DNA of 48,396 bases. It comes from Prevotella sp. (GTDB taxonomy: Bacteria; Bacteroidota; Bacteroidia; Bacteroidales; Bacteroidaceae). The stretch lies in contig JAGAXW010000012.1 in assembly GCA_017847725.1 (NCBI GenBank), forward strand, positions 1 to 48,396, written 5' to 3'. Positions 34,420-43,900 of the stretch are shown piece after piece. Under the pieces are notes generated by a model, which searched no databases, had not been told where the DNA came from, and saw only the letters and a program-made list of their open reading frames with translations. Within the stretch, counting starts at the first letter, position 1. Every line of letters begins with the position of its first letter. Position numbers and translations under genes: made by a program.

Positions 34420-35820
34420 CTACTGCTGCATGTCCTTGACCACCTTCATGAGGCGCTGGCCGATGGCGTCGGCGCGCTCGGCAGTGGCGGCCTCGCTATA
34501 GACGCGGATGATGGGCTCGGTGTTCGACTTGCGCAGGTGTACCCAGCAGTCGGGGAAGTCTATCTTCACGCCGTCGATGTCGTTGACCTGGGCCGTGGGG
34601 TCCTGGGCGAAGAGCTCCTTGACCTTGGCGAGGATGGCGTCGACGTCGGTGTCGGGGGTGAGGTCGATGCGCTGCTTGCCCATCTGATAGTCGGGCAGCG
34701 TCTGGCGCAGTTCGCTGACGCGGCAGCCCTTCTTGGCCAGCGAGGTCAGGAAGAGGGCTATGCCTACCAGGGCGTCGCGGCCGTAGTGGCTCTCGGGATA
34801 GATGACGCCGCCGTTGCCCTCGCCGCCGATGACGGCTCCTACCTCCTTCATCTTGGTGGTGACGTTGACCTCGCCGACTGCAGCAGCGGCATAGGTGCCG
34901 CCGTGACTCGTCGTGACGTCGCGCAGGGCACGCGTGGAGGAGAGGTTGGAGACGGTGGTGAGCTGGCTGCGGCCGGCGGCCTGCTCGCAGGAGAGCACGT
35001 AGTCGGCCACGCTGACGAGGGTGTACTCCTCGCCGAACATGGTGCCGTCTTCGCTGATGAAGGCCAGGCGGTCGACGTCGGGGTCGACGACGATGCCGAG
35101 GTGGTACTGTCCGGTGCGCATCTCGTCCATGATGCCCTGGAGGTTCTTCTCGAGGGGCTCGGGGTTGTGGGCAAACTGGCCCGTCACGTCGGCGTTGAGC
35201 AGATGGTAGCTGACGCCGAGGCGGTCGAGCAGTTTGGGCAGGATGAGGGCTCCCACGCTGTTGATGCAGTCGACGCAGACGCGGAAGCCGGCACGGCGCA
35301 CGGCATCGGCATCGACGAGGCGCAGGCCGACGACGGCCTCGACATGGCGGTCGTCATAGCTGTGGTCGACGGTGACGGTGCCCAGATGGTCGACGTCGGC
35401 ATACTGGAAATCTTCGGCTGCTGCGATGGCCAGCACGCGCTGCCCGTCGGCAGCGGTGAGGAACTCGCCCTCGCTGTTGAGCAGCTTCAGGGCGTTCCAC
35501 TGGCGGGGATTGTGCGAGGCAGTGATGATGATGCCGCCGTCGGCTTCGCTCATGCGCACGGCCAGCTCAGTGGTGGGCGTGGTGGCGTAGCCGATGTCGA
35601 GCACGTCGAAGCCCATGCCGACGAGGGTTCCGCAGACGACGTCGCGCACCATGGGGCCTGAGATGCGACCGTCGCGGCCTACGACGATGCGCCCCGTGCG
35701 ACGGGGTATGAAGGTGGCGTAGGCGGTGGTAAACTTAACAATGTCGAGGGGGTTGAGCGTGTCGCCGGTGGGGCCGCCGACGGTGCCGCGGATGCCCGAA
35801 ATAGACTTAATGAGTGTCAT
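34420..35820 (-). CDS. glmM: Phosphoglucosamine mutase
   Basis: This 466-residue alpha-D-phosphohexomutase has the phosphoserine loop TASHNP (Ser102), the metal loop DPDVDRLAF (about 247-255), a sugar-binding GEGNGGV region and the phosphate-binding RKSNTEPIIRVYSEA near the C-terminus. It converts glucosamine-6-phosphate to glucosamine-1-phosphate for cell-wall UDP-GlcNAc. The start ISGIRGTVGG is typical of GlmM-like enzymes in Bacteroidota, but phosphomannomutase activity cannot be excluded. It follows the DUF4827 gene by 22 bases with no promoter between them. Confidence 0.92.
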   Translation of the reverse strand: MTLIKSISGIRGTVGGPTGDTLNPLDIVKFTTAYATFIPRRTGRIVVGRDGRISGPMVRDVVCGTLVGMGFDVLDIGYATTPTTELAVRMSEADGGIIITASHNPRQWNALKLLNSEGEFLTAADGQRVLAIAAAEDFQYADVDHLGTVTVDHSYDDRHVEAVVGLRLVDADAVRRAGFRVCVDCINSVGALILPKLLDRLGVSYHLLNADVTGQFAHNPEPLEKNLQGIMDEMRTGQYHLGIVVDPDVDRLAFISEDGTMFGEEYTLVSVADYVLSCEQAAGRSQLTTVSNLSSTRALRDVTTSHGGTYAAAAVGEVNVTTKMKEVGAVIGGEGNGGVIYPESHYGRDALVGIALFLTSLAKKGCRVSELRQTLPDYQMGKQRIDLTPDTDVDAILAKVKELFAQDPTAQVNDIDGVKIDFPDCWVHLRKSNTEPIIRVYSEAATAERADAIGQRLMKVVKDMQQ

Positions 35821-35842
35821 AGATTTATGTTTAGCGTTTTTC

Positions 35843-36514
35843 CTATCGTTCGCGGACGTAGGTGATTTCGTAGTAGCAGGGGACCACGCTCGACGAGGCG
35901 TCGGGGGTGCCCTGCGAGTGGGGCACGATGAGGCGCACCTTGGCTATCTCGTCGTCGTTTGCCGTGGCAGCGTCGGGGCGGCCGATGCGAATGTAGTTGA
36001 GGGGTACGAGCCAGCCGGCAGGCACGGAGGCCGAGGCGTGATACTGGTACATCATGCCCTTGACGAACGAGGCTGTGATGGTGGTGCCGTTGCGCGTCAC
36101 GCTCATCACGTCGAGATACTGCGAGACGTCGTAGAGGCCGGTGGTGGAATTGCTCATGTACGACAGCTGGTCGTTGCGCACGAGGACGGAGTCGGTCTGG
36201 ATGTTCTTCTCCATAAAGCGGCAGAGCACGTTGACGCTCTTCTTCTCCTCGAGCTTGTCGCCGCAGCCGGGGCGTACGATCTGCATGTAGACACCGTTGC
36301 GCGAGAAGCGCACAAACTGGTTGCTGGCGACATCGGTGGTCTGGCCCTGGGCCTCGAAGGTGGCATCGTCGATGACCTCTATGCCCTCGGCGGCGATGAA
36401 GCGGTCGATGGCGTCGCGCTCGGCAGCCTTCTTGTCGGCATAGGTCTCATCGCTTTTGCAACTGGTGAGCAGCACGAGGCTGAGCAGCAGGACGGTCTGG
36501 AATATTCTCTTCAT
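35843..36514 (-). CDS. DUF4827 family lipoprotein
   Basis: The 223-residue protein has a lipobox LTSC (Cys19) and a conserved start KSDETYADKKAAERDAIDRF. The later part (SVPAGWLVPLNYIRIGR, ITYVRER) resembles FKBP-type folds, and DUF4827 proteins are often described that way in Bacteroidota. I see no complete peptidyl-prolyl isomerase active site. Anchored in the periplasm or outer membrane, function unknown. Its -7 box (TAATTTTG) is at 36551-36558 on the minus strand. Confidence 0.82.
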   Translation of the reverse strand: MKRIFQTVLLLSLVLLTSCKSDETYADKKAAERDAIDRFIAAEGIEVIDDATFEAQGQTTDVASNQFVRFSRNGVYMQIVRPGCGDKLEEKKSVNVLCRFMEKNIQTDSVLVRNDQLSYMSNSTTGLYDVSQYLDVMSVTRNGTTITASFVKGMMYQYHASASVPAGWLVPLNYIRIGRPDAATANDDEIAKVRLIVPHSQGTPDASSSVVPCYYEITYVRER

Positions 36515-36550
36515 GATTTTATTTTACGTCGTTGAATGATTTTTCGGCCA

Positions 36551-36558
36551 CAAAATTA
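36551..36558 (-). promoter_or_regulatory. -7 box of the DUF4827-glmM operon
   Basis: TAATTTTG on the minus strand fits TAnnTTTG and lies 36 bases before the ATG at 36514. No clear -33 box. Confidence 0.5.
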
Positions 36559-36612
36559 CAAAATAATTCTTAACTACCATCGAACTACGGCCATCTATCG
36601 AACAAAATTAGG

Positions 36613-37653
36613 CTACTTTAACTTGTCTTCGAAGGCGGCCAGGGCCTTGCGGACGGTGGCGACGGCCTCGTCGACTGTGCCCTCGAGGCGGCCGCCGGAG
36701 GCGTTGAGATGGCCCCCGCCATTGAAGAAGCGGGCGGCAACCTCGTTGCAGGGGAAGTCGTCGACGGAGCGCAGACTGACCCATACCATGTCGCGCTCGG
36801 TGTCCTGGCGCAGCGAGATGCTGAGCTTGAGTCCCTTGATCTGCAGCGGCATGTTGACGAGGCCCTCGGCGTCGCCCTTGACGAAGCGGAAGCGCTTCAG
36901 GTCGTCGCGCGTCAGGGTGAAATAGGCGGCGTGGCGCTCGGCGTCGACCACCAGGCGGTTGCACAGCACGTGGCCCACGAGGCGCAGGCGGTGCTCGGAG
37001 TAGTTGTGGAAGACGTTGCGGTAGATTTTGTCCTTGTCGATGTGCTTGGTGAGCAGCTGCGAGATGATATAGAAGATGTCGGGGTCGGACGAGTTGTAGG
37101 TGAAGCCGCCGGTATCGGTCATCATGCCACAGTAGACGGGCACGGCGAAGTGGCGCCCCAGCGAGGGAAAGAGGCCGAGCTGCCAGACGATGCGGAACAG
37201 CACCTCGCAGGTGGACGACATCTCGGGGTGCGACACGCTCAGCTCGGCCTCGATGGCGGGCTCGGGATGGTGGTCGATGAGCACCTTGCGGGCGGGCGAG
37301 GCGGCCAAGGCGTCGGCCATGTCGGCTGTGCGCGCGAAGCTGTTGAAGTCGAGGCATATCACGAGGTCGGCTATGCGCAGCACGGTGTCGACGTAGTCGC
37401 GGCGCTTGTCGTAGCGTACTATCTTCTCGGAGTTGGGCAGCCACTGCAGGTAGTCGGGATACTGGTCGGGCACCACCACCAGGGGCTCCTTGCCCATCTG
37501 GCGCAGCACGTCGGCCATGCCCAGCATGGAGCCCAGCGCGTCGCCGTCGGGATTCTGGTGACAGCAGAGCACGACGGTCTCGGTGGTTTGCATCAGCTGG
37601 AGGAGGCGCTGGGCCTCCTCCGCGGATAACAGTTCTCTCAGCATAGCGTCCAT
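36613..37653 (-). CDS. nrnA: DHH-family phosphoesterase NrnA (oligoribonuclease / pAp phosphatase)
   Basis: This 346-residue protein has the DHH domain motifs HQNPDGDALGS (near 32-42), DFNSF (near 100) and DHHP (near 125), and a DHHA1 domain with the RNA-binding GGGHLNASGG near 315. NrnA degrades short RNA oligomers and removes the 3' phosphate of pAp, using Mn2+. It begins three bases after the nucleotidyltransferase stop, so the two are cotranscribed. A role in cyclic dinucleotide turnover through pApA/pGpG breakdown is possible. Confidence 0.93.
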   Translation of the reverse strand: MDAMLRELLSAEEAQRLLQLMQTTETVVLCCHQNPDGDALGSMLGMADVLRQMGKEPLVVVPDQYPDYLQWLPNSEKIVRYDKRRDYVDTVLRIADLVICLDFNSFARTADMADALAASPARKVLIDHHPEPAIEAELSVSHPEMSSTCEVLFRIVWQLGLFPSLGRHFAVPVYCGMMTDTGGFTYNSSDPDIFYIISQLLTKHIDKDKIYRNVFHNYSEHRLRLVGHVLCNRLVVDAERHAAYFTLTRDDLKRFRFVKGDAEGLVNMPLQIKGLKLSISLRQDTERDMVWVSLRSVDDFPCNEVAARFFNGGGHLNASGGRLEGTVDEAVATVRKALAAFEDKLK

Positions 37654-37656
37654 GCC

Positions 37657-38568
37657 TTAGAAGAGCTTGTTGGGGTACACACCTTCGTCGACGAGCTGCT
37701 GGATGCGGTCGACGGTCGACTGGCGGTCGGCGGCATAGGTGACGCCAAACCACTTGCTGGTGGTGTCGAGCACCTCACAGGTGGCGGTGCCGTCGTTGAT
37801 GAGCTTGTTGACCATCAGGGGTATGAAGAATTCGGCCTTCAGGTTCTCCATGTTCTTGGGGTCGGAGAGGAACTCCTTGAAATACTCCTCGCTGTACTGG
37901 AAGTAGTCGGGAGTGAAGCCCCAGACATTCATCGACACAGGGGTGTTGTCCTCCAGCGGCTGCCACTGGCCCTCTTCGTCCTTGTACTTGATGACGCCGT
38001 CGATGCGCATAATCTCGGTGCGCTCTACGACATCGGTCAGGTGGCGCTTGTCGTTGTACGAGCAGACGCCACGGGCCACGGAGCCGTTCTCCGACAGGGT
38101 GTTGCAGACGCGGAAGCCTACCATGGCATACTGGTTCTTGGCGCCCTCGGGCAGAGCGCTCAGGAACTTGCCCATCTGCATGAAGGCGTCGCGACCGTAA
38201 AAGTCGTCGCAGTTGATGACGCAGAAGGGCTCGCGGATGACGTCCTTGCCCATCAGCACGGCATGGTTGGTGCCCCAGGGCTTCTGACGGCCCTCGGGAA
38301 CGCTGAAGCCTGCAGGCAGGGCGTCGAGCGCCTGGAAGCAGAGCTCGCACTGCACCTTGCCCTCGTACTTGGCGAGTATCTGGCTGCGGAACTGCTCCTC
38401 GAAGTCTTTGCGGATGACCCACACAATCTTGCCGAAGCCTGCCTGGATGGCGTCATAGATACTGTAGTCCATAATGGTCTCGCCGTTGGGGCCCAGACCG
38501 TCGAGCTGCTTCAGACCGCCGTAACGGCTGCCCATGCCAGCTGCCAAAAGAAACAATGTTGGTTTCAT
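37657..38568 (-). CDS. Sugar nucleotidyltransferase-like protein
   Basis: The 303-residue protein has an N-terminal nucleotide-binding loop LFLLAAGMGSRYGGLKQLD, the classic NTP_transferase signature, and VINCDDFYGRDAF for metal binding. Compared with UTP-glucose-1-phosphate uridylyltransferases the lysine pattern differs, and the C-terminal part (GFTPDYFQYSEEYFKEFL) is that of a Bacteroidota-specific group. The sugar substrate is unknown. It sits directly before nrnA and 52 bases after tamL in the same direction. Confidence 0.88.
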   Translation of the reverse strand: MKPTLFLLAAGMGSRYGGLKQLDGLGPNGETIMDYSIYDAIQAGFGKIVWVIRKDFEEQFRSQILAKYEGKVQCELCFQALDALPAGFSVPEGRQKPWGTNHAVLMGKDVIREPFCVINCDDFYGRDAFMQMGKFLSALPEGAKNQYAMVGFRVCNTLSENGSVARGVCSYNDKRHLTDVVERTEIMRIDGVIKYKDEEGQWQPLEDNTPVSMNVWGFTPDYFQYSEEYFKEFLSDPKNMENLKAEFFIPLMVNKLINDGTATCEVLDTTSKWFGVTYAADRQSTVDRIQQLVDEGVYPNKLF

Positions 38569-38620
38569 AATAGTGTGATGTATTACTGTTAGTTATATAT
38601 TGTGAAAAAAATGTTCTTCA

Positions 38621-40999
38621 TCAGAAGGGATAGCCGATGGCGAAATGGAGCGTCTGGGCCTTGGAGAAGCGCTCGACGTTGAAGTAGCCGGAGCGGCCCG
38701 TGTCGTAAGGCACGTGGAGGGCAAAGCCCCAGTCGAGGCGCACCACGAGGAAGTCGAGGTCGTAGCGCAGGCCGACGCCCGTGCCCACGGCCACGTCGCG
38801 CAGGAGGCGGCTCATGCGGAAGGTGGTGTTGTCGAAGATGCCGGCCGACTCGGAGCTGCTGAACTGCTCGCGCGTGTTCCACACATTGCCGGCGTCGAGG
38901 AAGACGGCACCGTGCAGGCGGCCGAAGAGCTGGCGACGGTACTCGAGATTGCCCACGAGCTTGACGTTACCGTTCTGCAAGAGGTAGGAGAAGGCCTTGT
39001 CGGGCACGCCGGGGAAGCGGCCAGGGCCTATGCCGCGCACGGCGAAGGCACGGATGCTGTTGGCACCGCCCGCATAGAACAGCTCGGTGGTGGGCAGCCA
39101 GTCGCTATTGCCAAAGGCAATGCCCAGGCCGGCGCTGACGTGGCCCACCAGCTTGGAGTGGGCGTCGAGGGTCCACGTCTTGGTGAAGTCGGTCTCTATC
39201 TTGAGAAACTGCGAATAGGGGTTCTTGAAGAGTTTCTTGTCCTTCTCGCTGAGCGACTTGCCCGTGGCGAGCATGGCGAGCGACGTGACGTTGCCCGACT
39301 CGGAGAGGGTGGTCTCCCAGCGGACGGGGTGCAGCAGGCCCGACGGACTGGTGTAGGTGTAGGTGTAGCGCATCTCGGGGATGCAGTAGTCTTGCATGGT
39401 GACCAGCAGATAGGGATTGGCTATGGTGAGCTTGTCGAACTCGGTGGTGTGGCTGTTCATGAACTGATACTTCACCGTGAGGGGCGAGAACTCGTGGTGG
39501 CTGCTCTCGGAGGTCTGCCAGCGATAGGTCCACTCACCGCTGACGACGTGCATCTTGTAGTAGCTGGGGCGGTGGATGATGTTGGTAGAGGCCTTGGCTA
39601 TCGTGGTGGGGGTGGTGTAGAAGCGGCGCGGCGGCAGCGGACGGCCGTTGGCGTCGCGGCGCAGGCGCCGACGGCTGCGCACAAAGGGGGCGATGATGCG
39701 CGGAAACTCGACAGAGGCGTCGGCACCATACTCGTAGTTGTTCATCGACGAGCCACTGCCGGTAGACCACTCGTAGGAGCCGTGCAGGTTGACGTTGATC
39801 TTCTCACCGCCGCGGAAGGCATTGCGACGGGTGACGCCGACACGGAGCTCAGGACCGATGCGCCCGATGGTGCGGGCGTTGCAGTTGGTCTCGATGTAGA
39901 CGTCCCACGGCTTCTCGAACGTGCAGTTGAGGGTCAGGTCGAGGGTGTCGCAGGCGGCCGTGGTGTCGCGCGGCGTAAAGGTGAACTCGGTCGCCGAGAA
40001 GAGCCCCATGGCATTGATCTTGCTGGCCGACTCGAGATAGTCGGAATAGCTGTACTCCTGACGGGGGCGCAGCTTCATGTCGGCCAGCAGCACGCGCGGG
40101 CGGATGGGGGGCTTCTTGCCGGCATAGCGGATGGTGAGGTAGCGGCCTCGGAACGAGTCGGTGGGCTGCTCCATGAAGGTCTTGCGCATGTTGACGTTGA
40201 TGCGGCCGATGTACCACTTGTGGGTGGCGGCGACGGGAATGTCGCGGGCCATCTGGAAGCGCAGCTGGGCCTTGCCGTCGACGACGAAGGTGTCGGCCAG
40301 ATAGGAGGCATACTCGGGCTGGTAGTAATAGTAGCCGTTGTTGCGCAGCAGCTGGCTGATGCGCTGGCGCTCGGCCTCGAGGTTGGCCACGACGAAGGGG
40401 TCGCCACGGCGTATCTTGGCATCGGGCAGGCTCACGCGTATCATGCTGTCGGCCTCGGCGGGGAAGCCGAAATAGCCTACGGAGTCGAGCAGGCAGAGGC
40501 GCCCGGGGTGGACGGTATAGTGTATCTTGGCGGTCTTGGGATTCTTCTGCGGCACGGACTCATAGCCGACGCTGCCGCTGAAGTAGCCGTGGTTGTGGAG
40601 CACGTTCTGGGCCACGGTGGCGCGCAGCTCGGGATTGACCCACGACATGAGCACGGGCTGCTTGCCGAGGGCCTTGGTCATCCACTTGGCAAAGCCGCCC
40701 GACTTGCCGCTGTACTTGTTCCACACGGCAACGCCCAGCGAGAAGGGCACCCGATGGTAGCTGCTGCCGAAGAGCGAACCGTTGGGGGCGGCGGCCAGGG
40801 CGGCCTCCACTTCGGTCTGCGTCTCAATGAGGTTGGCTTCCTGCAGGCGCCCTGCGGGGGTGTCGTCGGTGGGCACGACGTCTTCGTAGGTAATCTTCGT
40901 AAGACCCGTGAAGAGCTGGTCGCCCTCGGGGATGTTCTTCGTCATCGAACACGAGGCGAGCAGCAGGATAGTGAGCAACAGAAGGCTATTTTGTTTCAT
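38621..40999 (-). CDS. tamL: TamL: BamA/TamA-family outer-membrane lipoprotein
   Basis: This 792-residue protein has a lipobox LASC (Cys17), POTRA-like periplasmic domains (about 60-380) and a C-terminal Omp85 beta-barrel (about 400-792: RVGVTRRNAFRGGEKINVN, ELFYAGGANSIRAFAVRGIG, GVGLRYDLDFLVVRLDWGFA, final LHFAIGYPF). The GGANSIRAFAVRG segment is the Omp85 lid-lock (VRGF-like) motif. The lipidated TamA variant next to tamB is a Bacteroidota feature (TamL). It works with TamB in envelope assembly or lipid transport. It overlaps the tamB 3' end by 14 bases. Confidence 0.92.
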   Translation of the reverse strand: MKQNSLLLLTILLLASCSMTKNIPEGDQLFTGLTKITYEDVVPTDDTPAGRLQEANLIETQTEVEAALAAAPNGSLFGSSYHRVPFSLGVAVWNKYSGKSGGFAKWMTKALGKQPVLMSWVNPELRATVAQNVLHNHGYFSGSVGYESVPQKNPKTAKIHYTVHPGRLCLLDSVGYFGFPAEADSMIRVSLPDAKIRRGDPFVVANLEAERQRISQLLRNNGYYYYQPEYASYLADTFVVDGKAQLRFQMARDIPVAATHKWYIGRINVNMRKTFMEQPTDSFRGRYLTIRYAGKKPPIRPRVLLADMKLRPRQEYSYSDYLESASKINAMGLFSATEFTFTPRDTTAACDTLDLTLNCTFEKPWDVYIETNCNARTIGRIGPELRVGVTRRNAFRGGEKINVNLHGSYEWSTGSGSSMNNYEYGADASVEFPRIIAPFVRSRRRLRRDANGRPLPPRRFYTTPTTIAKASTNIIHRPSYYKMHVVSGEWTYRWQTSESSHHEFSPLTVKYQFMNSHTTEFDKLTIANPYLLVTMQDYCIPEMRYTYTYTSPSGLLHPVRWETTLSESGNVTSLAMLATGKSLSEKDKKLFKNPYSQFLKIETDFTKTWTLDAHSKLVGHVSAGLGIAFGNSDWLPTTELFYAGGANSIRAFAVRGIGPGRFPGVPDKAFSYLLQNGNVKLVGNLEYRRQLFGRLHGAVFLDAGNVWNTREQFSSSESAGIFDNTTFRMSRLLRDVAVGTGVGLRYDLDFLVVRLDWGFALHVPYDTGRSGYFNVERFSKAQTLHFAIGYPF

Positions 41000-43900
41000 T
41001 ATTTTCTGTTTTTAAGGTGTCGGCCGGTACTGGCTGCGGCTGCGGACGACGGTTGAAGGGGCGCTGCGGCTGGGGCTCCTTGAAGCGGAAGATGTCGGTG
41101 AAGCGCTGCAGCGTGCGACGCCACGTGAAACCGCCACCGTACTTCTGGGTGTAGCCGTCGAGCCAGTCGTAGCTGTTGTTCTGGAAGTAGAGGTTGAGAT
41201 ACTTGTTGGCGGTGTTGTCGAGGCGGTACTCGAGCGAGACGTTGTCGAAGAACGACTTGTTGCGGTTGGAGACCTCGGAGCCGCTGGTGACCATGCCGCC
41301 AATGGCTATCCTCAGACGGTTGTGGAGGAAGCGCTTGGCGAACTTGAACGAATAGTCGGTGTGGTCGCGCCCCGTGGCATCGGTGTGGTTGTCCATGCCG
41401 AACGAGAGGTCGAGGGTGCGCAGGGCATTGCCCGTCAGACTGTTGATCTCGGAACTGAGGAACGAGCTGAGGGCTGAGTTCATGGAGAACGGACGGGTGT
41501 TGCCGTCGGCCAGATACATGCCCGTGGTGAGCATGGTGACAGCCAGCTTGCCGCGCTGGGCAGGGCCCATCGACATCAGCTCGCCGTGGAGGTCCATATC
41601 CTCGGGAGCGTCGAGGGTGAACTCAAGGCCCATGTCCTTGAGGGTCTTGCTGATGACGACACCGCAGTCGAAGGCTACGCTGCGCCCCACCCCGTCGGCA
41701 TTCGTCACACTGGCCTTGACATGCTCCGTGGCCGTGATGTTGAGCGTGGGATTCATGGGGTCGCCCGTGAACTCGATATAGGAGCCGTCCTGGATGGTGA
41801 AGGTCTTGAGCGGGATGATGGGCAGCGAATACTTCATCTCGCCGTTCGACAGGGTGTAGCGTCCCGTCAGCTGCAGGTTGTCGGCAGGGTTGTAACGCAT
41901 GCGCAGCGTGCCGCCGCCCAGCAGGTCGATGTAGTTGGAGTGGTCGGGATTGAGGTAGGCCATGATGTGGGCGCCCTTCGACACGTTGACGGTCATGTCC
42001 ATGCGGAGTCCGGTGAGCGACGGGCGCTGCACGACGACCTGCGCCGTATCGCTGAAGTCGGTAAACTTCACCAGGTTGTCAAGTTCGTTGCCAGTCGTAA
42101 TGGGCGAGTCGCGCAGGATGTAGCCCATGTCGGTGGTGCTCAGCACGTCGAGGCGGCCGCGCAGGTCCAGATCGTCGAGCGTACCCTTCATCATGGCAAA
42201 GACATTGACGAACGCCTTGCCGTAGGCCACGCTCTTGGGCTGCTCCTTGCTACCGATAATCTGGAAGTCGCGGGCGCGCATACGTACATTGACGAGGATG
42301 TTGTCGAGGTCGCCGAAGTCGACATTGCCCTGCACGTTGAGGGGATTCTCGTTATGGGCGTAGACGGTGAAGTTCTCGAAGAGCAGGTTGGAGTCGACGA
42401 TGCGCACGGGGTCGTTGTCGAAGCGCAGCGTCACGCCATAGGGGATGCTCTCGACATAGGAGGAGTCGAGGTATATCTCGCCGTCGACATGGGGCTTCGA
42501 CAGCTGGCCCTTGACGGTGAGCTCGCCGTCGCCATAGCCCTGCAGGCCAAACAGGTGGTCGGAGATGAAGCCGTTGACGATGTTGAGGGGCAGGTGCTCC
42601 AGCTTCAGGCGGGCGTCGAGCGTGCCCTCGCCGGCATTATAGTAGGTGCCTGTGAGGACGCCTATCTCGGCCTGGTCCCTGAAGAGGCGGCCCTCCACGG
42701 CATGGGTGTTGTCCTCCTTCTGCAGATAGACGAACTCGGTGCTGACATTGCCGATAGGACTGCGCTCGTAGGTCATCTGCTGCACACTCATGTCGCTGAC
42801 CACAGAGAAGTGGCCCGCGGCGTCCTGCACCACATGGTAGTCGCCATCCAGGGTGCCCGTCATGCGTGGCGCATAGGGGATGACGGAGGTTATCTCGTCG
42901 AGGTTGATGCGGTGGAGGGTGAGGGTGATGTCCTGCAGGGCCGTGGGGTCGGTATGCTCGGAGTAGACCTTCAGACCCATACCGTCGTCGGCCTGCAACT
43001 GGATGTCGGCATGTATTTTCTTGTTGAACCCGAAGAGGAGGTAGTTGTCCTTGTTGAGGGCATACTCCTTGTACCCCAGCATAGGACGGTCGGGGACAAG
43101 GCGGATGTGCAAGCCGCTGTCGACCATCTCGGCCTGGGCACCGATGCGGGCGCCCAGCTTGTCGGCGGCATCGTAATAGCGCACACCAAACGTGGCGCCG
43201 CGCTCCTGCAGGATGCCGTCGAAGAGTGCGTTGAAGACGAACTGCGGATTCTTCTTGTTGTTGCATACCCGTCCACCGAAGGATAGGCGCTCGCGGCGCT
43301 GCGTCAGTCGGAAATTGATGGTATCGAGGCGTACGTCGCTGACATTCAGCGAGTGGATATGACCGCTGCCGTTGACACCGCCTTCCGACGAGGTGGTGAG
43401 GTCGAAGAGCAGGTCTTTGAAGTCAATCTGCTGGGTGCTCTTGAGAATGGTGGCGACGGGATTCTCGCGCTGGCTCTCGAGGTGGAACTTCATCGTGGGC
43501 AGCAAGGCGCGCAGGGCGGGCTGGTCGATGCGGTGCTGCTCCATCTGGGCCATCGCAGAGTCGCCCAGGACGGTCAGGCGCTTCAGCAGCCGCTCGTAGT
43601 CGCCGCTGGCATCGGCCTTCACGATGAAGTCGCCGCTCTGGGCACGCAGATAGGTGGTGTCGGGGGTGGTCTTGACCAGCAGGCCGATGTCGCTGGGACG
43701 GTAGACATGGCCGGAGTCGCTGACAGTGAGGTCGTTAATGAGGCCGCTGACGTAATGGGACAGGTGGAGGTCGGAGCGCACGTCGAAATGGCCGCAAAGG
43801 CCGATGACGAGGGGCTTGTCGACCAGGCGCATCTTATAGAGGTCGAACTCTCGGAAATCGGTGGAGATGGTGGCATCGATGCGCTTCTTGCTCATCAGGG

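Noticed and set aside
38645-41056. Plus-strand open frame of 803 codons
   Set aside because: It is fully antisense to tamL; its translation is Val/Gly/Ala/Glu-rich without domains, while the minus strand encodes a complete Omp85 protein.
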